Source of the DNA: Anthopleura xanthogrammica
Taxonomy: Eukaryota > Cnidaria > Anthozoa > Actiniaria > Actiniidae
Length of the DNA stretch: 64,000 nucleotides
Assembly (NCBI GenBank): GCA_964019055.1
Contig: OZ025208.1
Location: 15,250,957 to 15,314,956 of the forward strand
Reading direction: 5' to 3'
The notes under the pieces: generated by a model
What the model was told of the DNA's origin: nothing
What the model saw: only the letters and a program-made list of their open reading frames with translations
Database searches by the model: none
Part shown: positions 38,630 through 50,457 of the stretch, one piece after another
Layout: every line of letters begins with the position of its first letter
How positions within the stretch are numbered: the stretch's first letter is position 1
Position numbers and translations under genes: made by a program

Positions 38630-41600
38630 CTTTTGAATGTTAAATAATTCACGCGCAATGAAAGATTAATTATTGGCTTATAATCATCGGGAGACAAGTT
38701 AAAAGAAGGGTGATACACTACGGTAGGTAATTTCTAGAAATTTCTACCACATCGTTGCGAAAAGTAGGCCTTGATATGTGAAACTAGGCAATTTCTCGTG
38801 CATTTTGTCTCGCAAACAAAGTTGCAAGACAAGTTGCAAGGAATATTTTGAATAAGAAGGAAACTTTAACACCGTGTAAAAAGTTGGTATAACTGGCGGT
38901 ACTGACGTTTCGGATTGTAGTCCTTCGTCCGATCGCGGGTAAAAGACGAATAGAAGAAGGGTAAATAAGTAAGTACTAAGTAATATTCTTTAATTACAGC
39001 TCATTCAGCTCAAAAGGCTGATATCCAGAGGGGCCCTTCGTTTATATAATGCAAGGAGTAAGAGGATGACAATGAACACAGGCTAGGGACCTTGTACGAA
39101 TGTTCTTTTGTAATTGCGTTATTTATGGCAAATTGTTAAATATATAAATAAGCATTGTCTAGTTTAGCACTTGAAATTTTGATTCTTATAATATCGTAAT
39201 ATTTTTATTGTTAACAATATTATAAATTTTATCCGATTTCATTATTTCCCTAAATGTTTTAATAATTATTTCGTCTCTTGCGTGACACTTACGTGACTTG
39301 ATTTTGATTGGCTACAACTTTGAAACCTGTTAAACAGGTTTTTATTGTCTGAAGCAAACCACGTTTGCATGCCATGTTCATCCTGCAAAATTCCGTGGAA
39401 AGTAGATATTATTACAGCTTGTTTATGGTGATTTTTCCACTTTTTAAGCCACAAACCAGTTGTAAATGTTCAATAGGATTATTCGACCAAGCATTCTTTC
39501 ATGTTTTTGAAAATAGTTTCATAGAAGAGCTTAGAAAGCAGAAGATTTTGGTGACTTCAACCTTCGACCCGACAGTGTTTCAGCTCAAGAAATGTTCAAG
39601 TTAACTCTCAACAGAAATTATATTTATTTTATACTGTGTTTACATATGGCAGTGGAGACTCAAGAAAGTTGTATCGTAGCTGTTGTACTTACAGCCATTT
39701 CAGAGCTACTGAATGGCCGTAGCTTGTCCAGCTTCGCACAATGGTAAGTAAGATTAATCTTTGTTTTTGTCTATAACATTGATTGTTTAAGCATATTTAT
39801 AATGTATTGCTGTTGTTGTCTCTTCCTTAAAATTCCGCAGAAACTAAAGGAAAATAAATTTAGAAATAGTCGGCATTCAACATTTGAAGAATAATCAGCT
39901 TTTACTGGCCATGGTAAAGCTGGACGTAGCACAAACTAATGCTATCTTATGCATAAGCTACACAAAGTCACACAATATTTCAGTACCTTTGAGAATAGAT
40001 CAGACCACTGCACTGAATTCATTTGTCTTTTTATAGTAGCTGGTATTCGGATTTTATTATTATTTATGATTTTTATTATGATTTTATTAAGCTCACTCAA
40101 TCTTTTCTGCAATTAATTCATAATTATTCCAGAAATAAAATGAAAACAGGGGGGTGGTCAACGTGTTCTTTTTGGACCTCTAAAATTACGTCATACTTTG
40201 TTGTTTTTGGTGGCGTGTATATGGATGGAGTTCTACATTCGAAACACGAAAATCGAAAAAAGGGTGTATAGTATGGAGGTAATACAAGCTTTGAAATACT
40301 GTTTTTATTTTCTTCATAACATAATGTAACGACAGTCGGACGACAAAAATGTACAGTAAACTCCCTCAATGCGGACACCTGTCTAAGGTGGACACCTTCG
40401 CCTGGTCCCGGCCGAATTGCCATATATTCTCTGTAATAAAACTCCCTCTAAGGCGGACACCTCCATAAATCGGACAGCGGACACTTTTTCGGTGTAAATT
40501 AGGTCGGAAATACCCCTCAAAACGGAGACTTGGAATAAAATTAACTGCAGGTAGAGCAAAAAATTAAGGGTAATTTCAATATCTGTTGTTACCCATATCA
40601 GCCAGAAAAATATGGGGTTACGAATCGGCAAGTTGGAGACCAAGAAGGAGGCAAAAGTGATCAAAATGTATGAGATTATAGCGGAGCTCCCGCGCGGACC
40701 GAAGGCCCGCGCGAGCGGAGCACCATAGTTAAGAAAAAATGGTAACCCATCGAGTTGATTTTTCATGGCTTGATTTGTCCATACATACGTACGTACATAC
40801 ATACGTCCGTCCGTGTACCACTTTGCACAGGGTTCCCGCGCGCTTTGCTTACTCACAAATGCACAGAAAAATTGCAATAATGTAGTCAAAGATGGATCAA
40901 GAAGTATTTTTTCTTATTTTTGCAATACGAAAAATACGTTTAATCGAAGTCATGTCTGTCTTAAAGTGAACAAAAACAATTTTTCGACTTTAGCGACTTG
41001 TTAAAGAAGATTTAGCGAGGGAAAGCGAGGGAAGATTCTTAATCTTACGATGAAGTTTCGTGACTGAAACTTCAGTGAGAGAAAAAGTGGCCTGTAGAGC
41101 AGAAAAACCTGATTATACTGCAAGAATGATATTTCGGTTCCGTAGAAAACACTTCATAGAAGGTAAATTCATTAATTTTAACTAATATTTCGTAAAAAAT
41201 CGACAAGAAATGTGTAAACTAGCTGGAGAAACTCTCAGACAAGCCAAGGACGTTGGTTCGGCAAACATTGTCAGAAAAACTTGGATAGTTTGTCGTTTTT
41301 ACTGCATTCTAGATTTTTATCATCTTTTTCTTCATTACTTGTGAACCAAAAAAGCGATATTTGAAGCTTTGATTTTTTGTTTTTGATCCCATTTCAAGAA
41401 AAAAGGCTAAGACTTAGTAAAAAGACTTGGTTCTTTGAAAAAATATATTTGACGGCCAGCGAACCTCACACGAAGTCAAAACAAGATTCTAGTTTCATAA
41501 TCATATGAATATTTTGACATTTTTATAGATAATTTATTTTAATAATAATAATTTATTACATTTTATAGCGTTATATAATGTACTCTATAACGCTTTACAA

Positions 41601-43248
41601 TTATAAAATAAAGATGTATCAAGAAGGATAAATATAGAATAAACTATTAAAAAATATATATGTATAAAATAAGATTAAAATTTAGAGATCCTAGCATCCT
41701 GACATAACCGGCTCTCCTGTGAGCACTAGCTATTGACTAGGACCCACTACAAGCCGACTAAAACACGATGCCAGCATCATAGAAATTATAACTTATATAA
41801 TGTAACTATCCACAAAAAGTTTAAATGTAAAATGAATAAGTCGATTAAAGATATATAATTACGAATTATAGTAAGCTTTCTTAAATAAGAATGTCTTTAA
41901 TTGTTTCTTAAAGTCACGGATGTCAGTGCATTTCTTTAGTTCTTTTGGGAGCGTGTTCCATAATGTGGGGCCTGTATAACTCAGTGCTCTTCCTCCAAAG
42001 GAGTTCCTTTTTATAGTTGGTATTACCAGATCATTATTGTTGTCAGCCCTTGTTCTTTTTGGCGGTCGTTTTTAATGTTGAATGAAATATGAAAAAGGAA
42101 TACATATCACACCAAATATTTGCTATTTATCTGGCTTTTCCAGCTATTACTATTACACAATCGCAAAAATGATGAGCTTGTTTTTTTTTTAATGGATAAG
42201 CTTATGTTTTTGTAAGATATTTCGCTCGATAATAAAGTTAAGAATAAATCTGAAAAAAAAACTTTTCAAAGACCAACTTACTAACAAAGAAAATTATTAT
42301 CTTGCATTAATGAATATGTCTCTTTTTACATGTGAAGCTCAAGTGAATGTAAGCTTAAGCTTATCAGTAATATTTTTCGACAATTTTCAGTGTAGTTCAC
42401 TTTCCACCTAAAAAACTTACAACTTTGATTACTAAGATTTGCTGAATAAAATCCTTTGTTCTATACATGTATTCATATGCTCTACGATCTATGATTATTT
42501 TTCTTCGAATTGAAAAGTTTTCTAATGCTTTTGAAGGCTTAAAATAATGGTTTTTCTTTTAGTTTTTCCTCCTGGATTCTGGTAAAATCAAACGAAGTGG
42601 TAACGCTATAACCAGCGTTATGCCGCGTCACACAATTGTCACGTTTTTAGCACTAAATGTACTATTTATGGGAGCTCCGCTTTTAGGCAGTGCCTAAATC
42701 TATATATTATATAGGAAATTTATCGAGGAAACGATTTCTGATAGAACAAATTTCGTGGAATTGTGCTGGAGCATACAATCAATATATTATTACACATAGT
42801 CTATACTGGCCTGGCGCAGCAATGCATTCTGGGACCATTATCTCAATTAAATGACACCAAACAAAAGACGTCATGGTTTGTTGGTCTTGTTTGGTGTAAT
42901 TTGATTGAATAAACAAACTGTAATAAACGATCGGTCCCTTAGCAGTGTTTGCGCGATAGAGGACAATTGCCTGGTATCAATCAATTGAAAATATTTCATT
43001 ATCGAATGAAACCTTGCTAGTCAGCTGGTGAGCTTTTCACACGAGACCAGCAATGACATCCATTGATAGTATCTTGTATGATGGAAAACTATCAGGTAGC
43101 GGTAGCTCGCATTTTATTGATGCATCTAGTGCTTGCACTCTAAATGATTTATTTCTTGTTTAATACTAGTGTGCATCTTTACTTGTTATTTTGTTTTCTT
43201 TTACGAGAAAATGAGGAAAATATAAAATGTTTTTTGCTTGATTTTGAA
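38630..43248. other. Intergenic region rich in transposon debris
   Basis: Holds a dispersed-repeat fragment at about 38872-38950 ('ccgtgtaaaaagttgg..tccttcgtccgatcg'), found again inverted at 44605-44680. 40340-40520 contains 'cggacacct' repeats also seen at 35735-35830. A possible non-autonomous element at about 40681-42680 has ends 'gcggagctccc' and 'gggagctccgc'. The rest shows nothing recognisable. Confidence 0.5.
41859..42050 (-). pseudogene. LINE reverse-transcriptase C-terminal fragment
   Basis: The minus strand reads DLVIPTIKRNSFGGRALSYT, then GPTLWNTLPKELKKC and [17 protein letters not shown] with a stop. This is the standard C-terminus of a CR1/L2-like non-LTR element. Its 3' side (41540-41600 on the plus strand) ends in an 'aataataataat' tail. 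The 5' part is missing. Confidence 0.7.
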
Positions 43249-45840
43249 ATGGCAGACGACAATGAAGGTGATCTAGTGTCTTACCGCTATGAGCATTTTG
43301 TCACTACAGGCCACCCTACAAGGTTAGCTAGTTTTGTTCTTCAGAATGTCTTTGGCAAAGTTCGCAGTGGCCAATATCTTTTACCTAAGGCTTTTTACTT
43401 CTGGCTTGTGATTTTAAGTAAGTGTTAAATACATACAGTATATATATATCCGAAGTGGATATGTGGATACGCGTCAGAAATTAGACGTATTTCTGACTGT
43501 GTATCCACTTTAGATATATACTTTCAAAGGCAGAGGGAAAGGGGCTTCTTAAAAAAATAACAAAGTTTCGACAAATTCAAACCAGCTGTTTTTTTCCTAC
43601 GATTTCAAGACACGGAATATTTATGCTCGAATTCCCCTTAAACGGAAAAAACAGTCCTCAGAAACGCCATCTCGTGTGATAATACGTACTTACGATCAAT
43701 CCAAAACAAGACTAGTTTTGAAGGAATGTTATTGTCATGTTATTATATAGCTATCATTACTTGTAAAAAGTACTGGTCTGCCTTGATTAGTTTGTACTTT
43801 CAGGACGTGGTCTATATTTATAAATGTATATTTATTCAATCTAAATAAACTTGAACTAGGAAAGAGGATTTTTCCTGCGCTGCTTTGATCTACAAATAAC
43901 CAGACAAACTGTCTAGAAGAAACCCATTCAAGTGAAAACGGCTTGCCGAAGCTAGGCTGATGCAGCAAGTAATCAAAGTCTCTGATTTTCACTATCTGAT
44001 TCAAATGATGGCCAGACACAGACCACCATGCCCTGCCAGAGCATCCGCATCTTACTAGGGTGTCTATTTATTAGTAGGTTATCCACTCAGGAGGGATCTC
44101 GAAAAATTTTTATTATTCTATATTCGCTTCACTACGGTTGGTCCGTATTATGACTGTGTCATCCGCCCTCCTTTTCAATCAATAAGTAGGGGCGTACTAT
44201 TACAGGAAATGGCATTTCCGAGTGTAAGTAAGAGAGCTAATATAATAATAGGGTTCTGAAGCAACGTAATTAGACAAAATAATTAGTTTTTAAATAGACA
44301 GGAAAGATTACAAGACCGGTAACGGGAAATCGATGACGTCATTGTTAACATTTTACTTCATTAGCATAAAGAGAACTTCAAGCAATCATAGAGGCTACAT
44401 AAATCCAAATAGCATATTGAGGTTAATAATTCCTTGATATCAGAGAAGTTGATGATGTTAAATATTTGTTGAAAAATGATTTTCTCAATATTACAATTTT
44501 TTACAAGAAACGGCACCTTGCCGTAAATATTTGTGTTTTGATAGTTCTATAACTCCAAAACTACTTTAGATATTACTTTCAAACTTTCAGATATTTGAAT
44601 TTGAAACTCATCCGACGAAGGACTAATATCCTAAACGTTAGTATAGTTTCCAACTTTTTTACACGGTGTTCAAGTTTCCTTCTTATCACTTGTTATATCC
44701 AACACACACGCAGTCCCAACTGCTGACCGCTAGTCATGATCATTTTCAGATATATTTTTGATCTTCTCTTTTGATTTATAATCTCTGGTAAGGTTTTGCA
44801 GCTCGAAGTTGCATATATTTTGATGAGGAAAATATATGTAAACAAAGGATTGGGTTATAAGCCAATTACTAATGAAACAAAAATAATGAAAATAGTGTCT
44901 ACAAGATATCTCTTACCATAATATCTAATCCTGGATTAAAAAAAAAACATTCTATCTTATTGATTTAATGTTTGCGCGATATAAAAGTAATGCTTGGTAT
45001 GAATCAGTTGAATAGATTTCATAACCGACTACTCCACAATCATCTATGTACATTCCTATTGGAAACTAGGTAGTCAGCTGGTGAAAATATCACACGAGAC
45101 CAGTAATGACATCCATTACATAGCTGATCTTGTACGATGGAAAAACTATCAGGCAGCGGCACCTCGAATTTTATTGATGCAACAAGTGCTTGTACAATAT
45201 ATTTCTTGTTTAATACTGGTGTGCATCTTAAGCCCCTGTACCTTTTTCATGCAATTTGAGCAGCGCGCAAAAAAAGTTTAAGTTGCACGCGAGCATGTCA
45301 CACGTATTTTTTGTCTTAAATTTGCAACTTTCGCAAATACGTTGAGAAAGTAGAAACCAAATCAACTTTTCGTGTAACTTTTATGTTTGAAAAATAAGTT
45401 GCACGAGGGGGTGTTACACGCTAAAAAAGCTCATGCAACTTGAACTTTTTTGCGCGCAGCTCAAGTTGCATGAAAAAAAACCCCCAAAGTTTCGAAGCTT
45501 TTCAAGGAATTCCAAATTTGCAAACGGGAATGTAATTTTTACCTTGTTTATTTGAAGACGCAGAATATTTATGCTCCAATTCCCCCCAATCGGAAAACAG
45601 TCCTCAGAAACGCGATCTCGTGTGACAATACGTACTTAAGAAAAAATCGAAAACAAGAATTGTTTTGATAAAATGATGGTATTTTGATGCACTGCTTTTT
45701 ATAACCACCAATAACTAAACGAGCTGGCAAGGAGAAATCCATTGAAGTGAAAACGGCTCGCCGAAGGCGAAATCAGCTAGTGGAAGTCTCTGACTCTCAT
45801 TATCTGCTCAATATCGTGCAATTTCGGCCCCATCCTAGTT
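43000..45840. repeat. Diverged tandem duplication, about 2-kb spacing
   Basis: 43000-43190 matches 45040-45230 ('tagtcagctggtga..cacacgagacca.caatgacatccatt..'). 43590-44000 matches 45550-45810 ('cagaatatttatgctc.aattcccc', 'cagtcctcagaaacgc.atctcgtgtga'). Shorter relics of the lead motif occur at 46800-46835 and 47905-47940. The coding exon at 43249 is present only in the first copy. Confidence 0.65.
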
Positions 45841-48078
45841 TGCATAAAGGAAAAGCTTAATAGAATATTTTTGAGATATTTTGAATTGAGAAAATATTTT
45901 GTCTTCACATGAAATAACATAAGTGAATTAGCAACTGTGCACAGTTTCAAAGAATAATGATAATTTTTTTGCAGAGTTAAACGTTTTTAAATGTGCCAAA
46001 AACATGAAAACAAGGCTAGCCAACCATGGCTGTCTTTCACATACAAATCCTTCTAATTTCAAATAAATTGCTGTAACTTCCCAAGTATTTATGCTATTAA
46101 AGTTTACTTTAATACTAATCTTAGCATATACTTTTGAATGCTGCCTGCTATGACTTTAGGAGCTGATCAGCTCCTGAGTGGAAAACAATACTAGTATTGA
46201 CCGAATGTCAAGTATGACGGCCACTTCAATATCGTGATTTTTTAAATTCATATTTTAGTTGACCACTTCATTAAAATTATAGATTACAATGACATCAATA
46301 AAGTTAGAAAGTTTGAGACAAAAATATAAAATTCTTGAGAATAAATGAGAATCTTAAAAATGTGAAATACACCACAACGAGGCTAGCAAGGAAACAGATC
46401 ACTGAACACATACAAATCTCTGTAATTTTGATTCCCAATAGCTTCACTTGAATTCTATTTATAGCAATGAAATGTTTTCAGAAATATATATTTCTGCTTG
46501 CTCTTTCTGATGGTGGAGCTTATCTTTTAAGATTAGGCTTTTATTTCTAAAAGTAAATGTCGGCCATATTTGCATTTGGTCTATAGTAATCCTCATTTAT
46601 GGGTTTTGCATAGGTCTAAACTAGAGTGTAAACACTATATCTGCCAAACAGTACAGTTTCTAATTAGTACTAAATTGTATAGTGCTATATCTATTATTTT
46701 CTATTGTTTAATCAGCACTATTTACTATTATTTAGTTCTAGTTATATAGTACTGTTTCACAGAGATAGTGTTTACACTCTATTGAAAACGCACGATTCAG
46801 CTGATGAACATTCTGCAGGAGACAGGAAATGACGTCTTAGGGAACTAATTATTAAGTATAATATATGTATTCCAACAGCCAAAAACGACATTCAGTTTTT
46901 GTTAAACATCACAGTGACAGGAGCTCCATTTTACAAAGCTGTAAGTATCTTTAATGTTTTAGTACGTTAACTTTTTTATGTTGTATATGAAAACAAAAAA
47001 GTTCAAAATATCATAGGTGAATTATATAGGAAAACCATTCCGTAGTAAAGTCTTGCATCATATTTTTTGCTTGATCTTTCTGTTTGCTTGTATCATATTT
47101 TCACTGGTATTGTATTTGGTTTTCACCTATCCCTTTTATTTCAAATGGGCTCCCCGTGGTATATTACAACACTAAATGTACGTAAATCTCCTTTTCGTCG
47201 CGATTCGTTATATAAAATTCAATCATTTCCCCCTTCTATCTATCTTTTGTGCCCTATCATTTGCTAATGCCGGCTATTGGAAACAGGTGATTTCGCTTAT
47301 CCCAGCCCAAACAAATTTGCCAATCAGCGAGCATTTTGTTCGTAGCTGAATGTTCCCTAATTCCAGGTTTTCGGCTTTCGGCTCAATAAAAAACAGCTTT
47401 TACATTAAAATAAAGAAAATAAAACTCACCCATGGAAAGATTTACCGAATATCTTTTAGAAATAGCATATTTCGTTGTTCTTGCAAGCACTTGGAAATTT
47501 TCGCCGTGACAAACAATGCATTGCGCGCCTACGAATTTTAAATTAAACCACCTGGAGCCCTATACAGCTATTTCAAAGAAGGTTGAAGGGGCGAACGGCG
47601 ATTGGTGAGGTAAAATGATACCTTTACGATGTAAAATTCACAAGATGAACGAGCCATACAAATCGCTATCTAAGGTCGACTTCGCTGAATGGTGCAGGCA
47701 TTGTTTATGTATGAATATGAAGAAATTCTTATTGTCTCACAGTTCCTTTTGATCGTGCAATCGTCAATCACCGATCGCCATTCCCCGTTCGCCCCTTCAA
47801 CCTTTTTTGAAATAGCTATAGATAAAAATGTCGAATTGCATTATTAAACAATGACCACAAGAAAGAATTCTGTTGAACGAATTCACTAACTTGTGATTCA
47901 TCTCAGTGATAAATATTCCGCATGCACGAGACAGGAAATGACGTCAAGGAAAAATAACTAAAGGACCTTTAAACCATTAGCATTCGATCAACCAAGTTAT
48001 ATTCTTATATTTTTTTCAATTTTTAAAAACGTTTTTTTCAATCCTTAGTGTCGAAGGAGTCTATCGAAGAGCTTCAAG
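43249..48078 (+). CDS. Gene C (tentative): unidentified gene, three in-phase exons
   Basis: Exons: 43249-43417 (phase 0 to 1, donor A|gtaagt), 46879-46940 (acceptor ccaacag, donor GCT|gtaagt, ends phase 0) and 48049-48078 (acceptor ccttag, donor AAG|gtaaat). The frame starts MADDNEGDLVSYRYEHFVTT and continues PTRLASFVLQNVFGKV to a hydrophobic FYFWLVIL, then KNDIQFLLNITVTGAPFYKA and CRRSLSKSFK. Phases match and exon 1 looks genuinely coding. I do not recognise the family and no stop-containing last exon was found, so it may be partial or decayed. Confidence 0.4.
45232..45481. mobile_element. Foldback element inside the second 2-kb copy
   Basis: 'tttttcatgcaatttgagcagcgcgcaaaaaaagtttaagttgca' at the left is mirrored by 'tgcaacttgaacttttttgcgcgcagctcaagttgcatgaaaaaa' at the right. 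It interrupts the duplicated segment where the gene C exon would be. Confidence 0.65.
46622..46785. mobile_element. MITE-like element, same family as 400-545
   Basis: Inverted ends 'agagtgtaaacactatatctg' and 'cagagatagtgtttacactct' flank about 120 bp containing 'ttctattgtttaatcagcac', shared with the copy near the window start. It lies about 90 bp upstream of gene C exon 2. Confidence 0.7.
47560..47822. mobile_element. MITE with about 50-bp inverted ends
   Basis: 'tatacagctatttcaaagaaggttgaaggggcgaacggcgattgg' is mirrored by 'caatcaccgatcgccattccccgttcgccccttcaacc..gaaatagctata'. A solo end also occurs at 38003-38028. Confidence 0.75.
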
Positions 48079-49736
48079 GTAAATATGGTTGCTATTTTCA
48101 ATATAAATTTGTTAATTGTTTTTTTTTGTTTATTTTGGTTCTTCCCTCAAATATCATAATTAATTGGTCTTTCCGAAATGAATAACAGCTAGAATACCAG
48201 TTTCATTGGCCTGGAAATCTATTTTAAATTTCTAAACAAGGACTAATAAATCAGACATTCCAAATAGAATGTTCTTTTGGTTCTTGGAGTCACGTGACTT
48301 TTACCCGCTCCTTCTTCCCCTGTAGTGTTATATAAACTTTTAATTAGGATTCTTTGTTTATTGTATTTTCACATCAATGAAGCATTGGTATGGATATAAT
48401 ATATATGTAAATATAACAGACTAGTTGATAAGCACTCTTTAGCTTGAACAGGTAAACTGAGTTGCCTATATATTATGCGCAGGCTCAGAGCCGGACAACT
48501 TGTTATGCAATGTTATATGACGATCATGGGATGCTTCATAGACTGTTCAAAGAATGTTTCGGTTGGTGATTTTTCCGCAAAGAAATAGTGTTGTGTTATG
48601 TATGTCACATTACTCCTTGAGCAGCCTGTCAGACATTGCGACAAAATCAAATTGCCGAAGCTTGAGTTTCGATTGTTTGTTTGTAAACGTAGTCAAAGAA
48701 CAGAGGTGAGTGTATTTCGCTAAAGAAATATTTATTTACTCACCAAAATAAGCCGAGGTTTTCTAAAAATTCCTTTGGTAATATTATTCAGTTATTATTA
48801 TGTAGATTTGACCGCTTTACAGGATTATGAAACTTTTATTTTACTTTAGAATGCGAAATCATGCTTTTGAAATTAATGATGACGTAGGTGAAAACCAGCA
48901 ATATCACTGATTGTTTCTCGAAGACTGAGGCTGAATTCTTTTGTCTGATATTGATCAAAAAGGAATGTAGTTTATGAATGAAGCGGCCGTATAGAGGGAG
49001 CGCTTTTTCGTCAAAAAATTTTCTTCAAGATTCCATAGGGATTGGTATTCATTTTGTTCTTTGATATTTTTTAAGTCCTTTTTCTATCAATGATTATCTT
49101 CTTGAACTGAGAAATGATTGTGTAAAGTTGACTATTTTGAGCACTTCAAGAAACATTAAACTGCTTGTCGATTGCCCTCAGAATTTTGCGTTCGTTCAAA
49201 TCAAACTGAAAAAAACCTCGAAAAACCTCTTTAGTGCTCACTCTGTTCGTTTAATTTACAGCTTTATTTAACATCAGAATCAGTGATGAACAGGAATGAG
49301 ATGACTTAATAAATCTCGCTGAAAATCCTCCACAGCGAATTGAAAATTTGAAGAACTTGAAAGACCCCGTAAGATTCGAAGCCGCGTTTTCCTTATTTTT
49401 ATCATTTCTAAATAACACCAAACCAAAAACCAACAAACCATGACGTCTTTTTTTGGTGTTATTTGTTAGAATGCATTGCTGCGGCAGACTAGTAATATAG
49501 ACTATCGACCACTATCTATAGGATACTGCAATGTGTAGCTTAATTGAAATTTGAGTAGACGATTAAAAGTAAAATCCCTTAACGGCATCTTGGAATTCTT
49601 ATAAATATCAGCTTTGTTTCACAACTCGATTATTTCTAACCCTTCACTAAGCCTTGAATCTTAGCAGCCAACGAATATGAACATCTTTTGTCATCTTTTG
49701 TCTAATATTTTTGCAGCAGATGTTTGGTAGTTTACA
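48079..49736. other. Intergenic region upstream of gene B
   Basis: A repeat at 49408-49490 ('aacaccaaaccaaaaacc..catgacgtctttttttggtgttatt' plus 'gaatgcattgctgcg') is an inverted relative of 42820-42905. Otherwise nothing recognised until the conserved acceptor (ending 49716) before gene B. Confidence 0.5.
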
Positions 49737-49844
49737 ATGGCTGCTGAAGACTTCGAGATGGGCGACGTGAACAAAGACGAAGCAAGTAGACGACTTCTAG
49801 ACACTCCCGAGGTGACTGTAGTTCAATCGGATTGTGAAAGAGAG
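49737..49844 (+). CDS. Gene B exon 1
   Basis: 36 codons, MAAEDFEMGDVNKDEASRR followed by LLDTPEVTVVQ, closely matching gene A exon 1. The ATG context 'ttacaATGG' and the acceptor 20 bases upstream are shared. Donor GAG|gtgagg, phase 0. Confidence 0.8.
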
Positions 49845-50049
49845 GTGAGGGTTGTGCATTATTTTGTCGTGTTACTTTAGGAGCATTTTAATCTTTTTTA
49901 TTGATACAATATTATTGTTACATTGTTTTTTCTTCTTCTTAAATTTATCGATTTCTTTCTTTCTTGTTTCTTGTTTTCTTTATAGCGGGACAATAGGATG
50001 AAAGAGGTAGGTGTTTCCTTCCTTCCTTTAATTCTTTATTCCTTCTTTC

Positions 50050-50112
<63 letters not shown>

Positions 50113-50422
50113 TTCTTTTTCTTTCTTTTGTTGTTTCTTTTATTGTTATTTTTTCTAGTACCAAAAGTTATCTAGACACTACACCTTTTTAGGAGTGTGT
50201 TAATGGGGTTTACATGTTAACTGAAAATTGGCCTGAAATTTAGTAGTTAACTAACAAATAGCCTAAAAAATAGTAGTTACAAATGAAAGTTAACAGTTAA
50301 CTGACATTTCTGTTATTTCTTGTTTTCTTTATAGCGGGACAATAGGATGAAAGAGGTAGGTGTTTCCTTCCTTCCTTTCTTTCTTTCCTCCTTCCTTCCT
50401 TTCTTTCTTTCTTCCTTCTTTC

Positions 50423-50457
<35 letters not shown>

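Noticed and set aside
39646..39743. Possible first exon MAVETQESCIVAVVL.. with a gtaagt donor
   Set aside because: Start and donor are good but no partner exon in phase 2 was found and no family is recognisable; left uncalled.
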